DNA from: Cristatella mucedo
Taxonomy: Eukaryota > Bryozoa > Phylactolaemata > Cristatellidae
Assembly (NCBI GenBank): GCA_009760855.2
Contig: WPIO01000007.1
Span: 1,999,501-2,063,500 of the forward strand
Reading direction: 5' to 3'
Length of the DNA: 64,000 nucleotides
Each line of letters begins with the position of its first letter. Within the stretch, counting starts at the first letter, position 1. The notes below the pieces were generated by a model that saw nothing but the letters and a program-made list of their open reading frames with translations, did not search any database and was not told the DNA's origin. This document shows, one piece after another, positions 44,131-56,515 of the stretch. Both the position numbers and the translations under genes were made by a program.

Positions 44131-44362
44131 AAATTGAACGATCGGGAAAATCCCCTGCGAAAAGTCTTCGATTTAGTGAACTTAAAACTAATTGCAGATC
44201 AATGATGTGCTGAACTCAAGCGAATTGCGAGAGAGTACTTACCCCTAGGGGGCTCCGGCGATAGTACTCAGCACTGAGTGATCTGGCTGAATTGTGGGGT
44301 ACGTTTACTGAGAGCGTCTTTCTCTGGGATTAGTGTGCGACATATAATCAAAGCAAAGATTA

Positions 44363-44539
44363 ATGAAAGTGTTTCCTCAACTAGAATCTGCCGATAACCT
44401 ACAATGTGGTGCTGTTTATAAAGAAAATGGAAAGAAGCAGGAACTTGCGTGCGCTACAGACGACAACGGCTACGAACTTGCAAATGTTAATCTGAAGATG
44501 TCAGTCGGCGATCCGGTGGCCGCACACAGGTACGGGTAA
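44363..44539 (+). CDS. Unrecognised candidate coding exon or small ORF
   Basis: ATG-initiated 58-codon frame with an in-frame stop just upstream. It starts MKVFPQLESADNLQC and continues ENGKKQELACATDDNGYELA. Composition is balanced and not repeat-like. It may end at CACAG|gtacgg (44,530), or continue by frame change into the frame at 44,536-44,634. I recognise no family. Confidence 0.35.
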   Translation: MKVFPQLESADNLQCGAVYKENGKKQELACATDDNGYELANVNLKMSVGDPVAAHRYG

Positions 44540-44634
44540 CGATCGAAACTCCGTGCGATTATATCAAGAAACTCGACGTACGACTTGGGAAGCCAGTGTA
44601 TGATTTTAGACGCAAGCTTGAAGCTGACGGCTGA
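44536..44634 (+). CDS. Second-frame continuation of the 44.4-kb candidate
   Basis: 32 codons, VTIETPCDYIKKLDVRLGKP then VYDFRRKLEADG and TGA. Protein-like composition directly after the first frame closes. This suggests one ORF broken by a frameshift, or an unmodelled splice. An AATAAA follows near 44,685. Confidence 0.3.
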   Translation, partial: VTIETPCDYIKKLDVRLGKPVYDFRRKLEADG

Positions 44635-44699
44635 GTCGCTGATATCCCCGGTACCTTAATGAGGACTGAAGTTGAGGTAAATAAAACCTAGAAGTGCTC

Positions 44700-46800
44700 G
44701 TTGTTTCTCTAGCTCCAGCGCCAGCTGATGCCGCTATGGAGCCTGCGCGACTGCAGCGACTTTAGCTACGAGATAGCCGCTGTCCGACAGCTGGTTGCAC
44801 TCTAACGAATAGTGCTGGACACCTTTGACTGTCGAATAGACTGTTCCGTGCTATGGATGTGGATTTGCTAGCTTAAGGTACGCGGGCGCGATCGTTATTA
44901 CCGCCGCGTTCCAATGCTGTCTGCCACGCCTCCATGCTGTTGCACCTGCTCGTCGTCGCTAGCCGCAAAGCAAGGTTCAGCCATCGTCAGTTTATGCGCG
45001 GGCTCGGTCAGGTACCTGAGCACCGCTAGCTGCGCTTGTGGCCTCGGGACTTCAGTGCAGAGGCCGCTACTACGCGTTCGTAACGACACGCGTACAGGTT
45101 ATTTCTAGCTGTTGGTAATTTGTCTTACAGTTGAGCCAGCTTGTTCCCGCGAAGAATAGGACGCGGCGTCAGCAGCGTTGCACGACAATGCGGGTTTGGG
45201 TGTCTGCCGATCTCGTCGTTGTAAGCGCGGCCTCGCTGGTAAGCCCGGCCTACGGTCGGGCGAGCGAGGACTTCTTATCACCGACCTGCGCAGCCACGTG
45301 CTCCAATCTTACCTTCAGTGTCTTACTGTTCTGTACACTGTCCTAATCGAGGCGTTCGCTGAGCTGTCGCAGTATAAAGCTCGCTGTCTTCGTCTTCTGT
45401 CTCTTCCTACCGTAGAGTTTGTCATGCTACATGTGATTTTCGGCCGAATTCGGCATTAAGTGGCTTCCTTTGTTGCTTGTTTTTCTCGCTACTGTGTACG
45501 ATAGGTGTGCTTACATTCTGAGTGCATTGGTCTACCCCCCCCCCAAATTCATTGCTGCGAAAACTCGCCGGTCCGCAATGGCACGCGGGCACCACGGATT
45601 TTACATGGAAATATCACCTGCGAAAAAAATCAGGGAAAACTTCGACTATTCTTCGGAAGGCGGGCCTGCCTGTCAGCTGACGTAGCAGCCAGTGAGCCCG
45701 CCTTGCTGATTGCAATGCATAGAGCTAATAGTTAATGGAGCAAAATCTGTATAGAAGGAAAATTAAAACGTACTCCGAAATTATATTTATTGACTTTTTT
45801 TTAGAAAATGAACGTCAACCTTCATTTCCTTTAATTGATCAGCCAGCACCGCGTATGGGAGCAGCATTGAGTTCGAGTAGGGAACGCACACGTATTCTGA
45901 CCATTATTACTTTATATTAACAATATAGCAAGCCCCCCGTGAAGATTCAATTTATGCATATCCATCGCTTACCAAAGGCAGGCGCATGTAACCAATAAAA
46001 AGTAAAGCATGTTCAATTCCAACTATGAATACGTGTTGTTACAAACGGGACGTAGCTGCTGCTACGTCCGCACAGAATTCGGCCTCAAAATAGCACGTTG
46101 CGCTCTTAGCGGCACTCTCTCTCGGCCGACACGCGACGACTGCCGGTGAAGCCCTGAACCCGTGGATAACGACGCGTTGTACATGCAGCGCCAATGCAAG
46201 CAAGTATCCCGAAATAGCAGAACGGAACGCGGCCGTAATGACGAGCGCCCATAACTCGTAATAGCAAATCCGTATCCATAACGTAGACAAGTCCCTTTAA
46301 CAGCAACGGAGAGTTGCGGGCGTTCAACAGCGGCCAAGACGTACACTAATGGTTCCGTGGCCTACAGCTCGAATGACAAGGCCAGCTCCAGGAGCGAAAC
46401 TGGCAGCCCCTTACGGGCGCCTGCGCCTTATGCAGCCTTAGCCATGGGTCATCGCTTAATCGGTCCCTAGCCATTACAATTCAGATACCTCAAATAATGA
46501 AGATCAGTATCGATCTGGCTGATTTAGCACGCAGCCATTACAGCGTTGCAGCCACACATGCAAATTAGAAACTAATTTCCACCTTTGTGTCATGTGATGT
46601 GAGACTTATCATTGTTTTACCATCGAAATATGACTATTAATGTCACGCGAAGGAAACGTTAAGAGTGCTGTCAGTAGCGGGACGGACTCACTAACTAGCT
46701 TACTCTCAAACCCAGTTTATAGCAGGCTTTGATGGATACAATACAGATCAGCCTAAAGATTCTCCTCTGGAAAACTGGCCGTAGGTGGATGTACGACATA
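44700..46800. other. Intergenic, nothing assigned
   Basis: Moderately GC-rich. Frames up to 94 codons on both strands lack recognisable motifs or convincing splice context. Confidence 0.4.
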
Positions 46801-46809
46801 TACAGATAC

Positions 46810-47395
46810 GTACGCATCCTCAGTCTGGCTCGCAGCTCAGTTTACTCGCTAGCATTAGCCTACCCATCCAAACTCCATGCTCGCCCAGTCTGCTCAAGCG
46901 ACCAAATTCTCCTCGGCGTCTAGTAATCTCGCCGATTCTCGCACTAAATCGAAATCTTTTGATGATAGACACCTGAACTCGCATGCATAAAAGAGTCTGG
47001 TGCTCGCTTCCGGCCACGGTCGCTAGCTGTAACTACTGTACATCCTTAAAGTCTCAGCTAAAGAGGCACGTGTTTCGCTCAGCTTCTCCTTCACCCCAAT
47101 AAACTTGTCTTCTGCAATTTTTTTTATTTCAGTCCAGCTTTGCGTAATTCAAGGAATGTTACAAGCCGTAGTTATTACTAACCGGTGACCATGAATTGTC
47201 TTAATGTTTACTTTAGCATTCTGGCTTAAGCCTGACGTTTTCTGTAACTTGATTTAACTTTCTTTAACTTTTCTTTTACTAGTTTTGCTCGATACCTTGT
47301 GCCACATTCCCCTGGGGTGCTGACTCTCATCCCGTGGGAAGTGGAGCACCTTGCTAAAGATTAAGTGCTCTTAGGGTGCTATACAAGCCACTTAT
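46810..47395 (+). mobile_element. LINE-C 3' end
   Basis: A degenerate frame keeps the SRTKSKSFDDR block and a match to SQLKRHVFRSAS. The tail differs from LINE-A, with gctaaagattaagtgctctt and agggtgctatacaagccac. Confidence 0.55.
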
Positions 47396-47472
47396 AATTA
47401 TTGTATACGTATATATCTGCATATGTATGGGTATGCACATTATAAGACCAATTATAACAGGTTTCCATGTAT

Positions 47473-49600
47473 AATAATAATAATAATAATGCTCTTGATA
47501 AAAGCAACCTCAGAGAACTCAATTTCTCTGTCTAGGCACTTTACATTTGCTGCAAAGGGAAATGCAATTGAAGGGTGAGTAATATCATGCTTGATAAACA
47601 ACATGAACAACGTGGTTAGGGGTGACGTGCACAGGGTCAGCATGCAACTGTGGTTAGTGGCAGCATGCAGTGTCAGCACGCATAAGTACATGAAGGACGA
47701 ATCACAGGGACCCACTAAATACTGTCCTAAATAGGTGTGTTCTTAAGTTCTTTTTCAATGTGGTCAATTCAGAGGATGTTGTTCTGACGCAAGTCGGGAG
47801 TGAGTTCCAGGCTTTGGGAGCATACGAACTAAATGCACGGTTTCCAAAGGATTTAAGGTTTGTAGGAGGTAATTGTAGACTGTTGGATTCCGAAAAGCGG
47901 GTGGTACGATGCTTGGCTTGGTGAGGGAGTAAATCTGAGAGATAGGCTGGAGCCAAAAAATGAAGTGACCTAAAAGTGAGAGACAAAACCTTGAAATCGA
48001 TCCGTTACTTGACTGGTAGCCAGTGCAGGTCGGCGAGAAGTGGTGTGATGTGGCAACTGCGAAGCTCACGACAGACAAGCTTAGCTGCAGAGTTTTGCAT
48101 CGGCTGTAATTGCCTGATTACACATGCCGGTAGGCCAGCAAGCAGTGAGTTACAGAAGTCAAGACGGGATATCACAAATGCATGGACCAACTTAGATCTG
48201 GTATCCTTATCTAAACAAGCCCTAATTTTAGCAATGTTATGTAGCTGAAAGTAGGCAGACTTGATTGTGGAGCTGATGTGGTCGTCTAATGGAAGGTCAC
48301 TTTAGAATATGACACCTAGATTTCGAGCTGATTCTACAGAGATATGCTGGCAGAGCCAATTTTGAGCGTCAGCCTTTCCAATTTCTGAATCACATTGAGT
48401 TTGCCCATAACTAGTAAGTTAGCTTTATCATCGTTTAGTTTCAGAAAATTTGCTTCCATCTATGAGCGGATGTCATCAATACTTGTAGCAAGGGAATTGA
48501 GAGAATTCGACGTGCAGGAGGGGTGGGAGGGATCAAAGCAAAGGTACAACTGAGTATCATCCCGTATAGAAGTGAAAGCCTAGATTGTGCTTGGCAATCA
48601 CATCAGCAAAAAAGAGAGTATAAATCGTGAAAAGAACCGGGCCTAGCACGGAGTTCTGAGGTACCCCATATTTCAGAGGCTTCTCGGACGATCTTAGTCC
48701 ATTCACGTCAATACTCTGGAGTCTCCCACTGAGATAAGACCCGAACCATTGCAGAGCAGTGCCAGTGATGCCTAGGCGAGATGAGAGGCGCTCTAGAAGA
48801 ACTTGGTGATCGATATTTTCAAAAGCTGCCGAAAGATCGAGCAAAACAAGCAAAGATACTCTACCCGTGTCTGCATTCCTAAGTAGGTCGTTGTACACCC
48901 TAAGTGATGCTGATTCTGTGGAGTGATTAGTTCTAAAGACAGACTGGAACTTACAAGCAAGGTTTGAAGTTTCAATGTATGAGTTTAGCTGGTCCACCAC
49001 GACCCGTTCTAGTGTCTTCAATAGGAATTGTAGCAGGGAGACTGGACAGTAGTTGCTCCTCAAGTTCTCTTGGTCGAGGGTAGCTTTCTTGAGAAGTGGC
49101 CTGATTACAGCTTTTTTGAAAGGTGCTGGGACATGACCTGAGGCTAATGACATATTCATTATGTTAGTTATTCATGGCAGGAGCAGATCAATGCAACTTA
49201 GGAGCAGGGCAGTGGGAATAGGGTCCAAAGGACTTGTTGTCTTCTTTGATTGGGATATGAACTTCAGGACGAGATCACCAGTGACCTGCTTAAATGAAGA
49301 CATTGAGGTGCATCTAGGAATCGAGGGACAGCATTTTAGGGGGGATGTTTACATCGCAGGGATGGACTCCCTGATCTTGTTTATCTTCTGGACCAAGAAT
49401 CGAGAGAAGCGATCGGCTAGATCATCACAAGACTCATCAGGTAAAGAGCTAATCTGGGAGCGGTTGAAGGAGATGGTTGATCGTCGACATCAGCATTTTT
49501 GGATTGTGCATCTCTGATTCAACAATGTTTTTATAGATGCCAGACTTGGCCTTTGCTAGGATCAATTGGTACGATAATATCAATACTTACAGTAGCCCTC
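47473..49600 (-). mobile_element. LINE-A, longest copy (RT plus 3' end)
   Basis: Minus-strand frames: [47 protein letters not shown] and [20 protein letters not shown]; a frameshift precedes the ADDTQLYL block. Then RLDFCNSLLAGLPA, LHWLPVK and LAPAYLSDLLPHQAK, and a stem-loop with a (TTA)n end. 5' truncated in the EN-RT linker. Confidence 0.95.
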
Positions 49601-49622
49601 ATATCCCTCCATTCCTTAAGCA

Positions 49623-49669
49623 CGTGTATATATATATATATATGTATATATACAGATATATATATACAA

Positions 49670-49712
<43 letters not shown>
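49623..49712. repeat. TA-rich microsatellite
   Basis: TATATA with TATAAA and TACAGA interruptions. Confidence 0.9.
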
Positions 49713-49713
<1 letters not shown>

Positions 49714-49864
49714 TCATCTGTGAGTGTGTGCTCGTACGTAAACCATCTACAACTCCACTCGGCCATGAGGGCTTAATGTCTGCTTGGGTGAACATAATTT
49801 TGCATCATGTGCCAAGTGAAATCACGTTTTTACAGACATTGTTATGCAACAGCGTATATAATTT

Positions 49865-51185
49865 ATTGTAAAGTATCTCCGTGTGTAACTCCACAAAGCC
49901 ATTAAGACTATGTCGGTGTTACGCAGGAGAGTTTTGAATAGGGCACTCACAGCCGTAGCGGCTTTCTGTACGAATTCTGTAGCCAATAGACATCGTCGTA
50001 CGAAACAAAGAGACAGTGGGAAGCATAGCAGAGTCAGGAGAGCAGTTGAGGTAGCGAGTAGCGTGAAAGTAGCAGCTCAGGACCGCTGAGAAGGATGAGC
50101 CATAGTCGGCAGCAGGAGAATAGTTGTCATTGCGTAAGAATTGTGGAGGCGAGTTCCATAGTCTAGGACCTGGAGAGCTAAAGCTTCTGTCGCCAACGGT
50201 CTTTAAGCCCCAACTGTCTTTAAGCGGGAAATGGAACAGCTAATTTATTATCCACACAGGGCAGAAGGACAGACCCGAGGGCACGAAGAGGCTGAACCTG
50301 GTGCAGCAGTTCAGCTAGATATATAGGAGCCAAGCCATGACGAGCCAAGTGGATCAGCATAAGAACTTTACTCTGTGTCTGTTGATCGACCGGCAGCCAT
50401 CCTAGCTCTTTTAGCAAAGGAGACACGTGCTCAAACCTTAGGACTTGAAAAATACCCTTGCGGCCATATTCATAGCCAGCTGGAGTGGCCTAGTTGCTTT
50501 CTTTGGTGGCCCAGCCAAACGTGAATTACAATAATCAAGCTGAGACAGAATTAAGGAGCTTGTTACACTTTTTGCAAGCCACTGTGGAAGACAGCTTCTA
50601 ATCTCAGATAGGGATCGGACGTGATGGCTAGCTGTAGAAACAGTCTGGTGAATGAAGCTTTTAAAATTGAGGCAGCTGTTGAAAATGACACCTAAATTTC
50701 GAGCACGTGATGATGGTCGCACTACAGTATCACCTATTAGAAGAGCAAAGCCTTTTAATCCAGCCACACGCTTCGGGTGTCCTAGGATGCAGCAGTTCGG
50801 TTTTGTCGTTATTTAGTTTCAAGAAGTTTTTCGACATCCAGGATCGAATGTCGGCAAGGCAAGCATCCAGTTTATCAGTTGCTGCAGCAGATTCCAACGG
50901 TTTGAAGGACAAATAAAGCTGAGTATCGTCAGCATAAAAGTGACGTCCTATTCCATGCTCCTTAATCACTTTTCCCTGAGGTTGAGTATAAATGGAGAAC
51001 AGCAAGTGTCGAGGATGGACCTTGAGGGACTCCATGGTTGTCTCGTCTCGTGTGTGAGACCTGACCCCCATACGACACGGATTGAACACGACCAGACAAG
51101 TACGAATTAAACCATGCCAGTGCCTCGTCCGCCAGACCGATCGTTGTTCTCATATAGCTCATAGACGAATTCAAGGTCTTGTCCT
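49865..51185 (-). mobile_element. LINE-B, longest copy (RT plus 3' end)
   Basis: Minus strand: EALAWFNSYLSGRVQSV, GRHFYADDTQLYLSF (YADD catalytic motif), FLKLNNDKTELL, LDYCNSRLAG and LGWLPVDQQ. The 3' end repeats the ctccacaaagcc block seen near 8,650. Frameshifted and 5' truncated. Confidence 0.93.
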
Positions 51186-51229
51186 GACTTTTCCCTTGCT
51201 TACCTTATCTAGCTTATTAATCTAATTAC

Positions 51230-51850
51230 CAAGTTTATCTACGGATTGAACCAGGATTTTGCTGACGGCTAAACCTCAATCTTAAGGGGAGTGACGCAAT
51301 GTCAACAACTTGGCCGCTAAATCTTATTAGAAAAGCTCCTAAGCTTTAAAAAAATAATTTTAAATTTTTTGTTATTTTAGGTGGTAATTTTACCTATTAC
51401 TTTTACTCCTATCCACTTTTTCAAAGCGTTTAGCTCCGTGCAGATGGCGTGCAAAACGGAAGCCTCATAAAATATAAAAATATGGTAATCCTGGTTTCAA
51501 ACCAAGATACAAGAAAGTGCCGAGCTTCGCCGATCGCAGACAGCTTTAAACCAGAATAAAAAGTATTAGTCATTTACAAGCTCTCTAAATATAGTTTTGA
51601 TCCCCTAAAAAGCGGTATACCAACTGAAAAACCGAAAGTGGTGACCCAAGGATGCACACCTCTAGGAGCATTTCCGGCTCTATCTTACAAGAAAAGTAGT
51701 TACCCGTCTAGAGTAATACCCTTAATACGATTAATTGTCGTCGGTCGTTTTATAAATTCTTATAAAGAAGTTTCACAACTCTCTGAAAGAGTATCAAAAA
51801 TCAAAGTTAACGATCAGCAAAGTATCAGGATTAGGCAATAACGCAAAATT
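51230..51850. other. AT-rich segment with an unassigned ORF
   Basis: Composition shifts sharply to A+T between two LINE regions. A plus-strand frame is open for about 94 codons (51,560-51,841) with AT-rich codon use, but has no ATG start. It includes KVVTQGCTPLGAFPALSYKK and ends IRIRQ, then TAA. No family recognised. Confidence 0.35.
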
Positions 51851-52085
51851 GTACAAAAGTCAGGGCCACCGGTCCGTAGGGTCAAGTTCACTAGGGGCTG
51901 GAAAAGCTGGGAGGTATAGGCTGGATTGTTTAGCTGTAATTTAAATTAGTCAAAGCCAGCGCAGCAGGCGGTGACTAAAGTCGAAAGCCAGCTCCAGACG
52001 AATGCATACTAACTGGAGGCCCATTCATCATAATATTTCAATTGAGTTCGAGTAACGGCGAGACGACTGGAAGCCGAGAGGAGGA

Positions 52086-52121
52086 TCCTCCAGTCACGTG
52101 CGATCGCACGTGACTGGAGGA
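52086..52121. repeat. 36-bp perfect palindrome
   Basis: Two 15-nt arms TCCTCCAGTCACGTG / CACGTGACTGGAGGA around CGATCG. No mismatch and no loop; each arm contains CACGTG. Confidence 0.98.
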
Positions 52122-52179
52122 GCGAAGTCAGACAAGTCGGCTGATATAAGCCAGTACAGCGAAATCGAGGCAGAGACAG

Positions 52180-52181
52180 AC

Positions 52182-52278
<97 letters not shown>

Positions 52279-52314
52279 AGTGACAAGAGAGAGAGAGAGA
52301 GAGGGAGAAAAGTC
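52180..52314. repeat. (GA)n microsatellite
   Basis: About 95 bp pure GA, then an interrupted GA tail. Confidence 0.95.
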
Positions 52315-53749
52315 GATGCGATGCTTGGTAGGAAGCCAGTGAAGCACTGTCGCAATTCGTGTTCGGTGTAAGCGGTACCGTTGATGAAAGACCAAACAAG
52401 CTCCTGAGTTTCTTGGGTAAAACAAGGACTTCTGAATAAAGGGAATCGCAGCAATTCATATCGGACGCCCCCAAACGCGTTGACTATTGACACTTCGGCT
52501 ATTGTATTCTGGTCCAAGCAAGCCCTGATTTTTGCCGAGATTACGAGCAGACGCCGTTCGATTGATGCTAGCTGAACCAATCTTTAAGATGAGGCTGTCC
52601 AACTTAAGGTGACACTAGGCTTGCCCATAACTATTAGGTTGGTCTACTCATCGTTAAAACTTCAGCAAGTTAGTGAACATCCGCGTGCAAACTTCTTCAG
52701 CGCTCGCTGCAAGGAAATTAAGTAAGCCGGTTTCAGAACATGGCTGAGAGGGGGTCCAAGAAGAAGTAGATAGAGCTGAGTGTCATTGGCGTAGAAATTA
52801 AACCCAAGATTGTGTTAGTGATGGCATCTGCCAATGGACGAATGTAGAATATTAAAAAGAAGGGTATCTAAAATCAAAACCCTAAGTACTTTAGACTTTA
52901 AGAGCTCCCCGGATAACCGACGGCCGTTAAAACTAAGCTCCGATCTCTTATATGTAGGTCCTAGCCAATTTTATCACTGTGCCACTGAAACGTTAGAATG
53001 TCAGGAGGCATTCAAGAAGAATCTGGTGGTCAATAGTAATAAAAATAATAATAAACTTGCATAGCACCTCCAGAGAACTAAATATTTTTCTACTCAGCTT
53101 ACATGTACTGCCAGTGAAGGATGTCAATGGTTAGTCATAATATGCACAGCCTTAGAACGCATAAGTGCGCAGTGGGCAATTCACCCGGCCGCTGCAAATA
53201 CTGTGGTGAGCGGGTGAGTTATTTTGGATATTTAGCTATTTCGTAGTCGGAAGCCATGATCTTGAGCATTGCGGGACAGACGTACGGGCGTGCGGGTGGA
53301 CGGACTCTGCTTTTAACATGGTTCGATCAGTTCATATCCATCCTTTCCAGCCGGTTGAAGTGAGTAGGGAAAGCTTTGGTTGTCTTAGTGCGCAATAAAA
53401 GTGCCATTGGAATTCCGATCTTATTTACGAATCGGCGCCAAGAGAGTGAGCAGAGAATAACCATCAGCAGCCAAAGGCAGTTTCTTAACCGTTGACCCGC
53501 AAGCTAGCAGCATCCATAGTCACCGGACAATCTGCTAGCGGAAGGAAAGACCTGCAAATGTTTTGATCGGACGTACACAAGATTATAAATGGCTGACGCT
53601 ACTGCGGCGACTCAAGCAAGTCACGGAGGACTTCAGTAAATTATGCCACATCTCCTTCAGCTAAGTGGACCGGTGGCTAAATGTCTTAATTTACGCCGGT
53701 CCGGCTGTCATGTGTAGGATTTTCTAAATGTGGGACTGGCCGTGGGATC

Positions 53750-53830
53750 CTTGTGGCGTTTTGGCTATCTGGCAAAGCCGTGTTTCAGTAGTCGAGTAGT
53801 AGTCGGTTCGAACCGGGAGCCAAGCGAGAC
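53750..53830 (+). mobile_element. Possible tRNA-like SINE head
   Basis: gtcggttcgaaccgggagcc gives a good B box. The upstream A-box match is weak. Confidence 0.3.
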
Positions 53831-53907
53831 TCTCTGTGCTAGTCACTGCGGCAAAAGGCTACCAGTTCTTGAGAGGCAGAAAGAGAATGAGAAGGGAAGG
53901 GAGAAAA

Positions 53908-53908
53908 C

Positions 53909-53983
<75 letters not shown>
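53908..53983. repeat. (GA)n microsatellite
   Basis: GA with two AAAGA interruptions. Confidence 0.95.
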
Positions 53984-53984
<1 letters not shown>

Positions 53985-54556
53985 AATAGGAAGAGCGATG
54001 ACGACGATTGGCCCTGCGAGCAATGGCAGCACCCGGGTTTCAGACACCAGTCAGCGATCTCAGCCTACTATCGTCGAGCGACGTGAAGTTCAAAGTCCCC
54101 GGGTCCTGTTACCCGTTTAGCGATTCGTGTTGGTTTGAGCTTCGTTTTCTCCGCTTTCATAGTCGGATTTTCATGCAGCATATTCAAAAAATTGGTTCGC
54201 GAACGAGAGATCAACGAAGAAGATACTCGCCCAGGGTGATTTAACGCGGTCATATTGTATGAATTGAGGTTATCGTATTCAATCTGCTCGACAGGACAGC
54301 GTCTTATCAAGAACCGATTGTCAGACGCTAAGCGATAACTGGGGCTGTCTGAGCTTAGTCAATCCGAGCAAATGTGAAGAAAAGATCTATTTAGGCGTTT
54401 TGCAATAAGCCGGCTCAGAACTATTCTGCTGCTGCCAATGCGCTGCTGGACCGCTCTGCTGCCGATGCCCCCTTACTTGCAGGCGTTCTCCGAGCACACC
54501 GGCTCGGTTGCTAGCGCTCGTCTGTCCATTGGCTCAACCATTTCGACGCCGGAGAC

Positions 54557-54805
54557 ATGGAAAGGGGGCTTTTAATCAGCCGCCATTTCTCAAGTCGCGT
54601 AGCTGCGTCAGCGAAGCACGGCTGTAGACAGCCAAAAGTATCATTTTCGGAGACGACGACAACACGATCGGGCGTCCGAAGAATTGAGCTCAGCTGCTTA
54701 GAGCGACCACCTAGTGCAATCTTCAGTTGTCCTGACCAGCACGGCGATATTTACCAGGTGCACCTAGTAAATCCGAGTGTATTTAGAAAATCGCAGTCAA
54801 TGCAG
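54557..54805 (+). CDS. Unrecognised candidate first coding exon
   Basis: 83 codons, phase 0, ATG in gacATGG context, ending ATG CAG|gtacgt, a strong donor. The first 30 residues are rich in Arg, Ser and Ala with one acid (MERGLLISRHFSSRVAAS...), resembling a mitochondrial presequence. Later it has IFSCPDQHGDIYQVHLVNPS. No family recognised, and no following exon found. Confidence 0.35.
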
Positions 54806-55202
54806 GTACGTATGTCAATTCTTGGTAAAACTGGCTGTTTTATAGCCATCAACTCTCTCCAATCATTCAGTAATTACTCAACGCCTACTTTGCACAGCGA
54901 ACTGTCTTATGGACACAAATTTCCTGCGACCCGTGCCAGTACCGCATTCCACCGTCCGGGGCGGCGAAGTCCCAGCAGTGGATTGCGGTCGATTGCACGA
55001 TAATGTGCGCGATAAATGGCGAGAAATTTTGTGATGACATTTGAAAGAAAGTATAGTTTAATGTTCCGTCCAAAGTGGATGTCCGCACAGCTGCTTTCCT
55101 GAGAATTTGCGGCGGATTCAAGTGGCGTATGGTCGATTGTGGTCAGTGCCTTTGCTGCCCATTTTCGAGAGAACGTGCGAGCACAATAACATGAAATTCG
55201 GT

Positions 55203-55310
55203 GGGTACATTATAACGACCGTGAATTATAATATTCACTCGAAATTTGAGCTTCGTGACACTGGCTTCCGGTCGACTTTTGATTATTTAGAGCGGATAGC
55301 GCGATAATTC
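55203..55310 (+). repeat. About 100-bp dispersed repeat, copy 1
   Basis: Shares taatattcactcgaaatt, ttccgg and ttagagcggat, in order and spacing, with 59,432-59,530. Confidence 0.8.
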
Positions 55311-55427
55311 GTTGCATTCTCCTCGGGTACCGACCCCGAACGGCTTAACCACTGACGACCGGTATCCGGAGGTTAGGGGGAAACGGGTGACGTCGATGTG
55401 CCACCCAGGTTTGGCTTAAGGTAAGCT

Positions 55428-55451
55428 GCTAAACGACCACTGTCGTTTAGC
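55428..55451. repeat. Hairpin with 10-bp perfect stem
   Basis: GCTAAACGAC, loop CACT, GTCGTTTAGC. Confidence 0.9.
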
Positions 55452-55599
55452 TTAAAGCGCCGGGGTAGTTTGGCTGCAGGCCGACTCAAAGCTGCGGCAG
55501 ATTAACCCACTTTTGGTTTGGGCGAGGCACATTAACCTACTTAGATGGGCTGTTTCTTAGAAGTAGGGGGCTGGGCTGTTTCTGTGAAGTAGGGGCGGG

Positions 55600-56420
55600 G
55601 CGAGCGGACCCAGATAAGAAGCTACAAAGTAGACGCCGGAGAAGAGAGCGGTCGCGCGCCGCCGGTGCGCTGCGAGCGTCCGGAGAGCGAACGTACGTTT
55701 GCTGAAGCTCGCTATGGTGTTTGAGTTGTCGCTGAGATTAAACTACGACCTGGATAGAGATTGCATTTTTTCTTAGAGCGCAATACGAACGAAGCGTTGC
55801 TCTTTTAGCGAGGGCCGCACCGCCGCGCCTCGGCGCGTCCGCCGTATGGCGCCGCGACGTCGACCGCGTCTACGACGCCTTTGTCAACGACTAGGTCCGG
55901 CTTGAGGGACGCACCGTTTAGCCGTGCTAGCCGGCGAGCGCAGCACACAATCAAGAGGCTCTCCCAGCGAGTTGCCCGGAAGGGCCTCGACGAGTCGAGC
56001 ACGCGGCGGCGCGAACGGGGAGTTCGCTGACGCGTAGCGTGGCGAGACGCGCGAGCACAGTGCGGCACAAGTGCAACCGACTGTTTGGCTCGGCGTCGCC
56101 CGGTGGAGGCTGTCGAACGCAGTGAATGGTAGGAGGAAAGTTCGCCGCAGAGCGTCGCCCTGCGGCGACAAGGTACGACTCTCGGGGCAGGCCCACGCGT
56201 CCCCGGCGGCGGCGGAAGCGCCGGCGCGCTCTAGCTCAGCTGCACGCGCAGCAGGCAGCCCGAGGCCTTCGAGCAGGACTTCGCGATATGGATAGCGGGG
56301 CCGCCGACTCGCTCTCCTCCGGCGGCCCCGCGGCGAGAGATTCTCGCGCGATGACGGAAAGCCAGCGCCGCGCGCGACCGAAGCCGCTGCCTACTGACGC
56401 CGGGCATCTAGAGGACCTCC
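55600..56420. promoter_or_regulatory. CpG island
   Basis: Very CpG-dense. A frame from ATG 56,288 (MDSGAADSLSSGG...) runs into a LINE-A tail at 56,440. It could be a first exon, but no donor or family match was found. Probably marks an unidentified promoter. Confidence 0.5.
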
Positions 56421-56436
56421 GCATGCTTAACATCTA

Positions 56437-56515
56437 CCCAAATGTAAAGTGCCTAGAAAGAGATTGAGTTCTCTGAGGGCGCTCGATCAAGTGTGTTGTT
56501 ACTATCATTATCCTA
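56437..56515 (+). mobile_element. LINE-A solitary 3' tail
   Basis: aaatgtaaagtgcctagaaa, stem-loop and gttgttactatcatta tail, only about 80 bp. Confidence 0.85.

Larger units (their letters stand above)
51900..53110 (-). mobile_element. LINE-A, degenerate, interrupted by a GA array
   Basis: Blocks matching 48,000-48,700 and a terminal stem-loop at 53,050-53,110. The GA array and the 36-bp palindrome lie inside. Confidence 0.6.
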
